Shown: positions 1-7,975 of the stretch, piece by piece
Position numbering within the stretch: the stretch's first letter is position 1
Layout: the number at the start of each line of letters is the position of its first letter
Source of the DNA: Rhizobium leguminosarum bv. trifolii WSM1325
Lineage (GTDB): Bacteria > Pseudomonadota > Alphaproteobacteria > Rhizobiales > Rhizobiaceae
Assembly (NCBI GenBank): GCA_000023185.1
Contig: CP001622.1
Coordinates: 3,286,001 to 3,350,000 of the forward strand
DNA: 64,000 nt
Direction: 5' to 3'
The notes under the pieces: model-generated
Databases searched by the model: none
Told to the model about the DNA's origin: nothing
Seen by the model: only the letters and a program-made list of their open reading frames with translations
Made by a program: the position numbers and the translations under genes

Positions 1-92
1 TTGGCCTCCAGGCCAAGCTGTTGATCGGCGGCATGACCGGCTGGGCCGATGAAGGCTTCGCCTTCGAACAGGGCGTCCCCGCTGCCGCCTGA
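1..92 (+). CDS. Rhodanese-like domain protein, C-terminal end only
   Basis: Only the last 29 codons are visible, in the frame that ends at the TGA at 90-92. They contain a GGMTGWADEGF stretch followed by a short Ala-rich tail. A Gly-Gly-x-x-x-Trp segment close to the C-terminus is typical of single-domain rhodaneses (sulfurtransferases), but the catalytic Cys loop lies outside the window, so activity cannot be judged. The gene is followed at once by a strong bidirectional hairpin (100-137). Confidence 0.5.
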   Translation, partial: GLQAKLLIGGMTGWADEGFAFEQGVPAAA

Positions 93-99
93 TCGGCCT

Positions 100-137
100 C
101 CCGTCTCCCCCTTACAATTATACGGCGGGGAGACGGG
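100..137. terminator. Bidirectional hairpin terminator
   Basis: An 11-bp perfect inverted repeat, CCCGTCTCCCC (100-110) with GGGGAGACGGG (127-137), separates a rightward gene end from the leftward gene ending at 150. Its position between two convergent stops fits a shared terminator. Confidence 0.7.
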
Positions 138-149
138 AATTCGCCGCCG

Positions 150-1172
150 TCAGAACTCGACGACCACCTTGCCGAAGGGCCCGCGATAGAGATGATCGAG
201 CGCCTCAGGGAATTCGTTGAAGGCATAACGCTTGTCGATCACAGGCTTCAGCCCGGTCTGGTCGATTGCCCGCACGAGGTCTTCCAGCGCACGGCGATGG
301 CCGACGGATATGCCCTGCACAACCGGCGCCTTGAGCAGCAGCGGGCCGGCCGGGCCGGAAACCTCGAAACCCTCGAGCACGCCGATCACGGAAATGCGGC
401 CATTGATCGCCACCGCCTTCAGCGCCTGGCCGAGATGCGGGCCGCCGACGATCTCAAGCACGTGATCGGCGCCATAGCCGCCGGTCAACTGATAGAGTTG
501 CTCAACCCAGTCGCCCTCATGGCGGTTGATCGCGTGATCGGCGCCGAGGGCAACGGCGCGGCCGAGCTTCTCGGCACTACCTGATGTGATGAAGACCTCC
601 GCGCCATGCGCCTTGGCGATCTGCAGACCGAAGAGCGCCACACCGCCGGTGCCTTGCACCAGAACCTTGTCGCCGGCCTTCAGACCGCCGCGTTCGATCA
701 GCGCGAACCAGGCAGTCAGCCCGGCGCAGGGTAAGGTGCTCGCCTGCGCCGCGTCGAGCGTGTCAGGTGCACGCGAATACCATTCTTCGGAAAGCACGGT
801 GTATTGCGAGAGGACGCCGGGATAGAAGCCGCCGCGCGTCTTGTAAGGTGGCGTGCGCGCATCGCCCAAGCCGCGTCCGTCGATCCAGTCGGGCGAAAAC
901 GTCGAGATGACACGATCGCCCGGCTTGAAACGGCTGACCTCGGGTCCGACTGCCTCGACGACTCCTGCCATATCGGAAGCGGGCACGAAGGGAAATTGCA
1001 GCGGCAACCCCATGCCGCTCTCCAGCACCAGCCGGTCGCGGAAATTGAGCGAGACGGCTTCCGTCCGGACCAGAACCCTGTTTCCCGAAACCGGTTCGAG
1101 CCTCCGCTCGCCGATCGTCAGCTGGCGCTCCGGTCCAACCGCGTCGATCTGCCATTGCCGTGTCGTCTGCAT
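150..1172 (-). CDS. NAD(P)-dependent alcohol dehydrogenase / quinone oxidoreductase-like (MDR superfamily)
   Basis: The 340-residue protein has the MDR layout: an N-terminal GroES-like part with the GDRVIS segment near residue 85, then a Rossmann fold with VLVQGTGGVALFGLQIAKA around residues 170-190. The cysteines that hold the structural zinc in classical alcohol dehydrogenases are not obvious, which points to the zinc-independent quinone-reductase-like branch. It is divergent from a LysR-type regulator, with about 100 bp between the starts, so that regulator probably controls it. The substrate cannot be inferred. Confidence 0.8.
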   Translation of the reverse strand: MQTTRQWQIDAVGPERQLTIGERRLEPVSGNRVLVRTEAVSLNFRDRLVLESGMGLPLQFPFVPASDMAGVVEAVGPEVSRFKPGDRVISTFSPDWIDGRGLGDARTPPYKTRGGFYPGVLSQYTVLSEEWYSRAPDTLDAAQASTLPCAGLTAWFALIERGGLKAGDKVLVQGTGGVALFGLQIAKAHGAEVFITSGSAEKLGRAVALGADHAINRHEGDWVEQLYQLTGGYGADHVLEIVGGPHLGQALKAVAINGRISVIGVLEGFEVSGPAGPLLLKAPVVQGISVGHRRALEDLVRAIDQTGLKPVIDKRYAFNEFPEALDHLYRGPFGKVVVEF

Positions 1173-1216
1173 TGTCTTGCTCCTTGTTCATTGCAGGGAG
1201 GACAAGGATATCGTTG

Positions 1217-1242
1217 AATATTTCGCACCAGTTGCGATATTA
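1217..1242. promoter_or_regulatory. Candidate LysR-type operator
   Basis: The interval between the divergent dehydrogenase and LysR genes contains TCGCA-N5-TGCGA (1223-1237) inside an AT-rich imperfect dyad. LysR-type regulators usually bind such dyads between their own gene and a divergent target. The assignment rests on position and symmetry only. Confidence 0.35.
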
Positions 1243-1273
1243 ATTCTCCCAAATGGTTCCAAAGAGGAAACAA

Positions 1274-2173
1274 ATGGAACGGCTGAAGGGTATCTCGATC
1301 TTTGTCGAAGCCGTCGAGGCAGGTGGCTTTTCGGCTGCCGCCGAGCGGCTCCATCTCACGCGTTCGGCGGTCGGCAAGACGATCGCACGTCTGGAGCAGC
1401 GTCTCGGCGTGCGCCTCTTCAACCGCACGACACGCATGCAGAGCCTTACCGAGGAAGGCCGCTTCTTCTACGAGCGCTGCCTGCGGGCGGTCGAGGAAAT
1501 CCGCCTCGGGGAAGCCATGCTGGAATCCGGCCGGCGTGACGTGCGCGGCCGGCTGCGCATCTCGATGCCCGTGCTTTTCGGCCGCCACTGCATCGCGCCG
1601 ACCCTCGCACGCCTGCTCGATGAACATCCGAACCTCGAACTCGACCTTTCCTTCAACGACCGTATCGTCGACCTGCTCGAAGACGGCTTCGATCTTGTCA
1701 TTCGCAACGGGCCGTTGAAGGACAATCCGGATCTGATGGCCCGGGCGATCGCCCGCCAGCGCATGACCGTCTGCGCATCGCCCGCCTATCTGGAAAAACA
1801 TGGCGAGCCGCAAACGGTGTTCGATATTCCGCGGCATGAAGGCATCGTCTACAGGCGGGGCGATGACGACAAGGGTTGGATATTTCCGACTGCGGCCGAT
1901 CCCGGGCGGCGGCTGGTGCCAAAGGCGCGACTGCGGCTCGACGACCTCGCTTCGATTTCCGATGCGGCCGTCGCCGGACGCGGTCTTGCCTGGCTGCCAT
2001 GCTGGCTGGTCCGCGAGGAGGTGCTGGCAGGCCGGCTCATTCAGGTATTGAAGCAGGAACCGGCCAATGTCTTCGATGCCCATGCCGTGTGGCTGCGCTC
2101 CCCGGTCATGCTGCCGAAGGTGCGGCTCGCGATCGATACGCTCGCCGCCAGACTGCCGGCAATGATGGGCTGA
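1274..2173 (+). CDS. LysR-family transcriptional regulator
   Basis: The protein has 299 residues from the ATG at 1274, which is chosen over the ATG at 1253 because AGAGGA lies just upstream with normal spacing. The N-terminal winged helix-turn-helix reads FVEAVEAGGFSAAAERLHLT followed by SAVGKTIARLEQRLGVRLFNR, the standard LysR DNA-binding signature. The rest, from about residue 90, is a LysR substrate-binding domain. Its divergent placement suggests it regulates the MDR dehydrogenase at 150-1172. The inducer is unknown. Confidence 0.88.
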   Translation: MERLKGISIFVEAVEAGGFSAAAERLHLTRSAVGKTIARLEQRLGVRLFNRTTRMQSLTEEGRFFYERCLRAVEEIRLGEAMLESGRRDVRGRLRISMPVLFGRHCIAPTLARLLDEHPNLELDLSFNDRIVDLLEDGFDLVIRNGPLKDNPDLMARAIARQRMTVCASPAYLEKHGEPQTVFDIPRHEGIVYRRGDDDKGWIFPTAADPGRRLVPKARLRLDDLASISDAAVAGRGLAWLPCWLVREEVLAGRLIQVLKQEPANVFDAHAVWLRSPVMLPKVRLAIDTLAARLPAMMG

Positions 2174-2311
2174 AGCGCTCGCCGCGCCTGCGAGCGACGA
2201 GAAACCTATGTTATTCTTCGGCTTTCTCTGGAAATAACGCGATACCGCAGTATATCCGCTCATTCACCGTCCGTTGTGGGCGGCCGCCATATCACTCGGA
2301 AAAACGCCAGC

Positions 2312-2848
2312 ATGTCACTTCGCAGCGCCCTCCGCGCACAAACTGCAGATTGCCACACCGCGGTGGACACTCTCTTCGGCAGTTTCGACCTCTCACGCAT
2401 CCAGGATTACAAGGCTTTCTTGCGCGCGCATGCCCGGGTCGTACCATCAGTCGAACATGCGCTTGAGAATGGAGGAATCGGCCGTCTGCTGCCGGACTGG
2501 CCGGAACGAAGGCGGGCGCATCTATTGGCTGCCGACATCCGGGAACTCGATGATCGATTGCCGGTGCTGCTGCCGCAACCGGTATTGCGCTGCGAAGCAG
2601 CGGTCTGGGGCGCCGCCTATGTCCTTGAAGGCTCCAAGCTCGGCGGCGCGCTGCTCGCCAAGGCCGTGCCCGACCACTTGCCCAGCAGCTATCTGAGCCC
2701 GCAAGGCCCGAAGGGCGCCATACGGCTTTTCATGGATCGTCTCGACGCGAGCGAGGTGGACGATCCGGGTGCGGCTGTCGCCGCAGCCCGCGATGTCTTC
2801 GATCTCTTCCTCAAAGCGGGGCAAGTCGAATTGGAAGCCGTCCCATGA
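2312..2848 (+). CDS. bphO: Biliverdin-producing heme oxygenase
   Basis: This 178-residue protein probably opens heme to biliverdin IXa, the chromophore of the bacteriophytochrome encoded next. The N-terminus MSLRSALRAQTADCHTAVD places a candidate proximal heme ligand at His15. GAAYVLEGSKLGG (about residues 98-110) matches the conserved distal-helix region of bacterial heme oxygenases. The ATG at 2312 is preferred to the upstream one at 2276, which adds a non-conserved leader. Its last four bases overlap the start of bphP (ATGA), so the two are translationally coupled. The phytochrome neighbour strongly supports the call. Confidence 0.85.
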   Translation: MSLRSALRAQTADCHTAVDTLFGSFDLSRIQDYKAFLRAHARVVPSVEHALENGGIGRLLPDWPERRRAHLLAADIRELDDRLPVLLPQPVLRCEAAVWGAAYVLEGSKLGGALLAKAVPDHLPSSYLSPQGPKGAIRLFMDRLDASEVDDPGAAVAAARDVFDLFLKAGQVELEAVP

Positions 2849-5412
2849 ACGGCACGCACGAACCGGTCGATCTCACCAATTGCGACCGTGAGCCGATCCA
2901 CCAGCTCGGCTCCGTCCAGCCCTTCGGCTTTCTATTGGCCGCATCCTCAGACTGGATTGTCATGCGCGCCTCCGCAAATCTGGCGGAGTTTATCGGAGTG
3001 ACAGAGGCCAACGCGATCGGCCGTCCTGTTCTCTCTCTGATTACACCCGAAGCACTCCACACAATCCGCAACAAGCTTACCACGTTGCGCGGTTCGGACG
3101 TCGTCGAGCGCATTTTCGGCATTGCTCTGACGTCCGATCAAAACAGGTTCGACCTTGCCGTGCACCTGAACGGAGGTCAGGTCATCATCGAAGGCGAGCG
3201 CTGCCAGGAAGACAGGCACGACGCCGCGTCACTCTCGATGCGCAGCATGATGTCCCGCCTCGATCACACGGAAACACTGGAAGCTTTCTTCCGTGAGGGT
3301 GCAAGACAAGCGCGGGCGCTTACCGGTTTCGATCGGGTCATGGTCTATCGTTTCGACGAAAGCGGTTCCGGCGAAGTCGTGGCGGAAGCCGCCCGGGCCG
3401 GCATCGGATCGTTCCTCGGGCTGCACTACCCGGCTTCCGACATTCCGGTACAGGCGCGCGCGCTTTATCAGCGCAACCTGTTCCGTATCATTGCTGATGT
3501 CGACGCCGTCCCGGTCCCGATCCTGCCGCCGCTCGATGAGCACGGCCGGCCGCTCGACCTCTCCATGTCGGTCTTGCGTTCGGTCTCGCCGATCCACATC
3601 GAATATTTGAAAAACATGGGCGTTGGCGCTTCGCTCTCCATATCGATCGTTGTCGACGGTAGGCTCTGGGGCCTGTTTGCCTGCCATCACTACGGCCCGC
3701 GTCTGCCTTCGGCCCAAAGCCGCTCCACTGCCGAACTCTTCGGCCAGATGTTTGCGTCGCGCCTTGAAAGCCGCGAACGGCGACTGGCTCTCGACTACGA
3801 GACCAAGGCGCGCCGCATTGCCGACCGGCTTCTCACCTCCGTCGCAGACAATGCGAGCCTGCTCGACGATCCGGCCTGGCTGATCGAGGCGCTCGCCGAC
3901 GCCATTCCTGCCGACGGGATCGGCGTCTGGATCAACGGCCGGCTGGCACTTGCCGGTAACGGGCCGAATGAGAGAGGCTTCGCAGCCCTCGTCCGCCACC
4001 TCAACCGCAACGCCGCCGGCCGCATCTATGCCGTGGACAGGCTCGCGGAAACCTATCTGGATCTTGAGGTCGACGATGCTGTAGCAGGCATGCTCGCCAT
4101 TCCGATCTCGCGTTCGCCGCGCGATTATGTGGTGCTTTTCCGTCAGGAATTAGTGCGCACAGTTCGCTGGGGCGGCGATCCGTACAAGCCGGTGGAATAC
4201 GGTCCGAATGGCCCGCGGCTGACGCCGCGCAAGAGTTTCGAAGCCTGGTCGGAACTGGTGCGCGGCCGCTCCCTCCCCTTCACCGAGGCCGAGCGCCGTG
4301 TCGCCGAAACGATCCGCGTCACATTGATCGAGGTGGTGTTGCGCCTCACCGACGAGGTCAGTATGGCGCGCCAGACGGCAAACGAGCGCCAGGAACTGCT
4401 GATTGCCGAGCTGAACCACCGCGTCCGCAACATATTGAGCCTTATCACCGGTATCATCCGGCAGTCGCAGGCAACGTCGGTCGGCCTTGGCGACTACATC
4501 CGCCAGCTCGAGGGCCGCATCCAGTCGCTCGCCCGCGCCCATGACCAGATCACCCGCGATCACTGGGCGCCTGCTTCGCTCCGGCAATTGCTGCTGGCAG
4601 AGACCGCCGCCTATCTCGGGAAAAATGCGCAACGCATCCAGATGGGCGGCGAGGATGTACTGCTGGAACCGCACGCCTTTTCCACCGCCGCCCTTGTCTT
4701 CCACGAGCTGATGACCAACAGCGCCAAATATGGCAGCCTTTCCGGCACCGGCAGCGGCACGGTCCAACTTGGCTGGCACCGCGACGACGAGGGCAATCTG
4801 CGCATTGGCTGGCGCGAAAAGCATGGTCCGCCCGTCATCGAACCCACCCGCCATGGCTTCGGTTCGACGATCATCCGCCGCTCGATCCCCTATGACCTCG
4901 GCGGCAAGGCGGAGGTCCGCTACCTCAGGGATGGGCTCGAGGCCGATTTCTGCATTCCGGCGCGACATGTCGTCGGCCCGACCAGCGAACGGTCAAATCC
5001 GGTTCCGATCGGAGCAACCGAACCCAAGACCAATCCCGACGATCAACCGCTTTCCGGCCTGAACGTGCTGCTGGTGGAAAACAATCTGATCATCGCCATG
5101 GATGGGGAGGATATCCTGCGCCGCCTGGGCGCCGACGTCGCAACGGCACCAAGTGTCACTGAGGCGATGGAAATCCTGGCCGGCCAGTCCTTCGATCTGG
5201 CGCTTCTCGATGTCAATCTTGGCGATGAGACGAGTTTCGGGATTGCCGACCGGCTGGCAGCTGATGGCGTGCCCTTCGTTTTTGCCACGGGGTATGGGGA
5301 AGGCATCGCCCAGGCAAACAGCCACTCGGATGCACCCGTGCTGCAGAAGCCTTATACGATGGAAGGCGTGACGGATATTCTTGCCCGGGTACAGCTTCGC
5401 AGGAGCGGGTAA
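2845..5412 (+). CDS. bphP: Bacteriophytochrome: PAS-GAF-PHY, HWE histidine kinase, C-terminal receiver
   Basis: This 855-residue photoreceptor kinase has a PAS domain with a biliverdin-attachment Cys at position 13, and a GAF domain with the phytochrome PASDIP motif (residues 196-201). The PHY domain carries the tongue motif PRKSF (461-465). The kinase has its phospho-acceptor His525 in ELNHRVRN and a WRE motif near residue 650, which identifies the HWE family rather than ordinary HisKA. A receiver follows from about residue 735 with acceptor Asp789 (LLDVNLGDE). That receiver begins VLLVENN instead of the usual acidic pair, so Mg binding may be weakened. It is coupled to bphO by a 4-bp overlap. 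Confidence 0.93.
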   Translation: MNGTHEPVDLTNCDREPIHQLGSVQPFGFLLAASSDWIVMRASANLAEFIGVTEANAIGRPVLSLITPEALHTIRNKLTTLRGSDVVERIFGIALTSDQNRFDLAVHLNGGQVIIEGERCQEDRHDAASLSMRSMMSRLDHTETLEAFFREGARQARALTGFDRVMVYRFDESGSGEVVAEAARAGIGSFLGLHYPASDIPVQARALYQRNLFRIIADVDAVPVPILPPLDEHGRPLDLSMSVLRSVSPIHIEYLKNMGVGASLSISIVVDGRLWGLFACHHYGPRLPSAQSRSTAELFGQMFASRLESRERRLALDYETKARRIADRLLTSVADNASLLDDPAWLIEALADAIPADGIGVWINGRLALAGNGPNERGFAALVRHLNRNAAGRIYAVDRLAETYLDLEVDDAVAGMLAIPISRSPRDYVVLFRQELVRTVRWGGDPYKPVEYGPNGPRLTPRKSFEAWSELVRGRSLPFTEAERRVAETIRVTLIEVVLRLTDEVSMARQTANERQELLIAELNHRVRNILSLITGIIRQSQATSVGLGDYIRQLEGRIQSLARAHDQITRDHWAPASLRQLLLAETAAYLGKNAQRIQMGGEDVLLEPHAFSTAALVFHELMTNSAKYGSLSGTGSGTVQLGWHRDDEGNLRIGWREKHGPPVIEPTRHGFGSTIIRRSIPYDLGGKAEVRYLRDGLEADFCIPARHVVGPTSERSNPVPIGATEPKTNPDDQPLSGLNVLLVENNLIIAMDGEDILRRLGADVATAPSVTEAMEILAGQSFDLALLDVNLGDETSFGIADRLAADGVPFVFATGYGEGIAQANSHSDAPVLQKPYTMEGVTDILARVQLRRSG

Positions 5413-5417
5413 AACCC

Positions 5418-6068
5418 TCACCCTCCGAGAGGATCCGGTCGCAGCCCGCCGATGAAGAGCTGTTCCAGAAACCGCGCCGCATCCTCGAAACGCCCTTCGC
5501 CCGAATGTTCCTGCCCCAGCACCGCGCGCACCTGGACGTCGAAATCCGCGTAATGCTGCGTCGTCGACCAGATGGAGAAGATCAGGTGATAGGGATCGCA
5601 TTTGACGATCTTGCCTGACTTCGCCCAGGTGCGGATGACCTCCGCCTTCTCGTCGACCAATTCCTTCAGCGGTCCCTTCAGCTCGTCCTCGATATGCGGC
5701 GCGCCCTGCAGCACCTCGTTGGCGAAAAGCCGGCTCTCGCGAGGAAAATCGCGTGCCATCTCCAGCTTGCGGCGGATGTAGCTGCGGATTTCCGCCTCCG
5801 GATTGCCTTCGGCGTCGAAGGCCCGCAGCGGCTCCAGCCAGGTGTAGAGCACCCGGTCGATCAGCGCCCGGTGCATGGCTTCCTTGGTGCGGAAATAATA
5901 GAGCAGGTTGGGTTTCGACATGCCGGCCACTTCGGCAATCTGGTCGATGGTCGAACCGCGAAAGCCGCTTGCCGAAAACACATCGAGCGCGGCTTCCAGG
6001 ATCTGCTCTTCCTTCTCTTCCTGGATTCGCGTCCGCCTCAGGGTTTTCGCTGCTCTCGGTATGGTCAC
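5418..6068 (-). CDS. rutR: TetR-family regulator, RutR type
   Basis: The protein has 216 residues from a GTG at 6068, which has AGGGGA upstream; a TTG at 6095 is an alternative start. The N-terminal TetR helix-turn-helix includes GFRGSTIDQIAEVAGMSK and LLYYFRTKEAMH. The remainder resembles RutR, the uracil/thymine-responsive repressor of pyrimidine catabolism. It is divergent from the pyrimidine/hydantoin operon, and a good match to the RutR box lies between them (6214-6229). The simplest reading is that it represses that operon until a pyrimidine ligand appears. Confidence 0.82.
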   Translation of the reverse strand: MTIPRAAKTLRRTRIQEEKEEQILEAALDVFSASGFRGSTIDQIAEVAGMSKPNLLYYFRTKEAMHRALIDRVLYTWLEPLRAFDAEGNPEAEIRSYIRRKLEMARDFPRESRLFANEVLQGAPHIEDELKGPLKELVDEKAEVIRTWAKSGKIVKCDPYHLIFSIWSTTQHYADFDVQVRAVLGQEHSGEGRFEDAARFLEQLFIGGLRPDPLGG

Positions 6069-6213
6069 AGGCTGTCGTTTCCCCTTGAAATTCAACTTCT
6101 TCGCTCAAGTTTTGGTTGGGGACGACCCTCGCCGCTTCCTTGAGCAACTACCCGCATTTTTATCGGCGATTTTCGTGATTTTCGTCTTGAGCCCGGCGGT
6201 GGAAGTTGTAATG

Positions 6214-6229
6214 TTTACCAATCGGTCAA
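6214..6229. promoter_or_regulatory. RutR-like operator
   Basis: TTTACCAATCGGTCAA agrees at 12 of the 14 specified positions with the E. coli RutR box TTGACCA-N2-TGGTCAA. It lies between the rutR-like gene and the amidohydrolase operon it should control. The match is seen directly; binding is inferred. Confidence 0.6.
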
Positions 6230-6370
6230 ATTATCCGTCAGATGTAAAACAAAGGCAACTGGCGATTTTCCGGCGCTCGACAAAACCAATAAGGGGGCGC
6301 AGGAACGGACCACGGGAACAGGCAGGCATGCCCCTTGCATGACTGCCGCAAACAGGTGAGGGCATACAAA

Positions 6371-7624
6371 ATGGTGGCAGCACCAGGCGAGAACATGCGC
6401 GTCAATGGCGACCGTCTCTGGGACAGTCTCATGGACATGGCGAAGATCGGCCCCGGCATAGCAGGCGGCAACAATCGCCAGACGCTGACGGATGCCGATG
6501 CGCAAGGGCGCAGCCTCTTCAAGACATGGTGCGACGATGCCGGTTTGACCATGGGCGTCGACCGCATGGGCACGATGTTCGCCACCCGCCCCGGCACCGA
6601 TCCCGATGCCTTGCCCGTCTATGTCGGCTCACATCTCGACACCCAGCCGACCGGCGGCAAATATGACGGTGTGCTCGGCGTACTTGCGGCTCTCGAAGTC
6701 GTGCGCACCATGAACGATCTCGGCATCAAGACCAAACATCCGATCGTCGTGACCAATTGGACGAATGAGGAAGGCGCGCGTTTTGCCCCCGCCATGCTGG
6801 CGTCAGGCGTCTTCGCCGGCGTGCACAGCCTGGACTTTGCCTATAATCGCAGGGACCCCGAGGGCAATCTGTTCGGCGACGAATTGAAGCGTATCGGTTG
6901 GGTCGGCGACGAAGAGGTCGGCGCCCGCAAGATGCACGCCTATTTCGAATATCACATCGAGCAGGGACCGATCCTCGAAGCCGAGGAAAAGCAGATCGGC
7001 GTCGTCACCCATTGCCAGGGCCTCTGGTGGCTGGAATTCACGCTGATCGGCAAGGAAGCCCATACCGGCTCGACGCCGATGAACCTGCGTGTCAATGCCG
7101 GCCTTGCCATGGCCCGCATCCTGGAAATGGTCCAGGGCGTGGCGATGGGCGAACAGCCGGGCGCCGTCGGCGGCGTCGGACAGGTGTTCTTCTCGCCGAA
7201 TTCCCGCAACGTCCTGCCGGGCAAGGTGGTCTTCACCGTCGACATCCGCTCGCCCGACAAGGAGAAGCTCGACCGTATGCGGGCAAAGATCGAGGCGAAG
7301 GCGCCTGAGATCACCGACGCACTCGGCGTCGGCTGTTCCATCGAGGCGATCGGCCACTTCGAGCCGATCACCTTCGATCCGGAACTGGTCACGTCGGTGC
7401 GCGATGCCGCCGAGCGACTCGGCTACAGCCACATGAACATCATCTCCGGCGCCGGCCACGACGCCTGCTGGGCCGCCAAGGTCGCACCGGCAACGATGGT
7501 CATGTGCCCCTGCGTCGGCGGGCTCTCGCACAATGAGGCGGAAGAGATCTCCAAGGAATGGGCGATGGCGGGAGCCGATGTGCTATTTCATGCCGTGGTG
7601 GAAACGGCGGAGATCGTGGTGTGA
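6371..7624 (+). CDS. Zn-dependent M20 amidohydrolase (N-carbamoyl amino acid / beta-ureidopropionase family)
   Basis: This 417-residue enzyme probably hydrolyses N-carbamoyl-beta-alanine or a related N-carbamoyl amino acid, releasing CO2 and ammonia. This is the last step of reductive pyrimidine or hydantoin breakdown. Metal-binding segments are GSHLDTQPTGGKYDG and NEEGARF, characteristic of the AmaB/PydC-like branch of M20. The start at 6371 is supported by AGGTGAGGG upstream; an ATG at 6335 has no such site. Its stop overlaps the GTG start of the barstar-like gene by 4 bp, and the dihydropyrimidinase follows. Confidence 0.88.
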   Translation: MVAAPGENMRVNGDRLWDSLMDMAKIGPGIAGGNNRQTLTDADAQGRSLFKTWCDDAGLTMGVDRMGTMFATRPGTDPDALPVYVGSHLDTQPTGGKYDGVLGVLAALEVVRTMNDLGIKTKHPIVVTNWTNEEGARFAPAMLASGVFAGVHSLDFAYNRRDPEGNLFGDELKRIGWVGDEEVGARKMHAYFEYHIEQGPILEAEEKQIGVVTHCQGLWWLEFTLIGKEAHTGSTPMNLRVNAGLAMARILEMVQGVAMGEQPGAVGGVGQVFFSPNSRNVLPGKVVFTVDIRSPDKEKLDRMRAKIEAKAPEITDALGVGCSIEAIGHFEPITFDPELVTSVRDAAERLGYSHMNIISGAGHDACWAAKVAPATMVMCPCVGGLSHNEAEEISKEWAMAGADVLFHAVVETAEIVV

Positions 7625-7965
7625 GCGCAACCGAAGCGGTGGTCGTCATGGATGGCACTCGACTGGTCGGGCATGATAAATTTCATGACAGCTTCGCCGA
7701 GACGTTCGGCTTTCCTGACTTCTACGGTCGCAACATGGACGCCTGGATCGACTGTATGAGCTGTCTCGACGACCCCGATGCTGGGATGTCGAAACTGACC
7801 ATCGAGCCAGGAAAAGCTCTGACCGTTCGGATCAACAACTATCTGCATTTCAAGGATGCAGCGCCGCAACAGTGGGTCGACCTGATGGAATGCGCAGCGT
7901 TCGTGAATTGGCGCCGCACTGAAAAGGGCCGCGGCGCAGTCCTGGCTTTAGCGTTTTACGATTGA
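7621..7965 (+). CDS. Barstar-family protein without a visible barnase
   Basis: The 114-residue protein starts at a GTG overlapping the preceding stop (GTGA). It contains TFGFPDFYGRNMDAWIDCM, the barstar-family core with the Phe-Tyr-Gly-x-Asn helix that in barstar contacts barnase. No barnase-like RNase gene is seen in this window. The gene is locked between two catabolic enzymes by overlap on one side and a 10-bp gap on the other. Either an operon role for a barstar fold or inhibition of an RNase encoded elsewhere is possible; the function is unknown. Confidence 0.75.
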   Translation: MSATEAVVVMDGTRLVGHDKFHDSFAETFGFPDFYGRNMDAWIDCMSCLDDPDAGMSKLTIEPGKALTVRINNYLHFKDAAPQQWVDLMECAAFVNWRRTEKGRGAVLALAFYD

Positions 7966-7975
7966 GGATATGATC

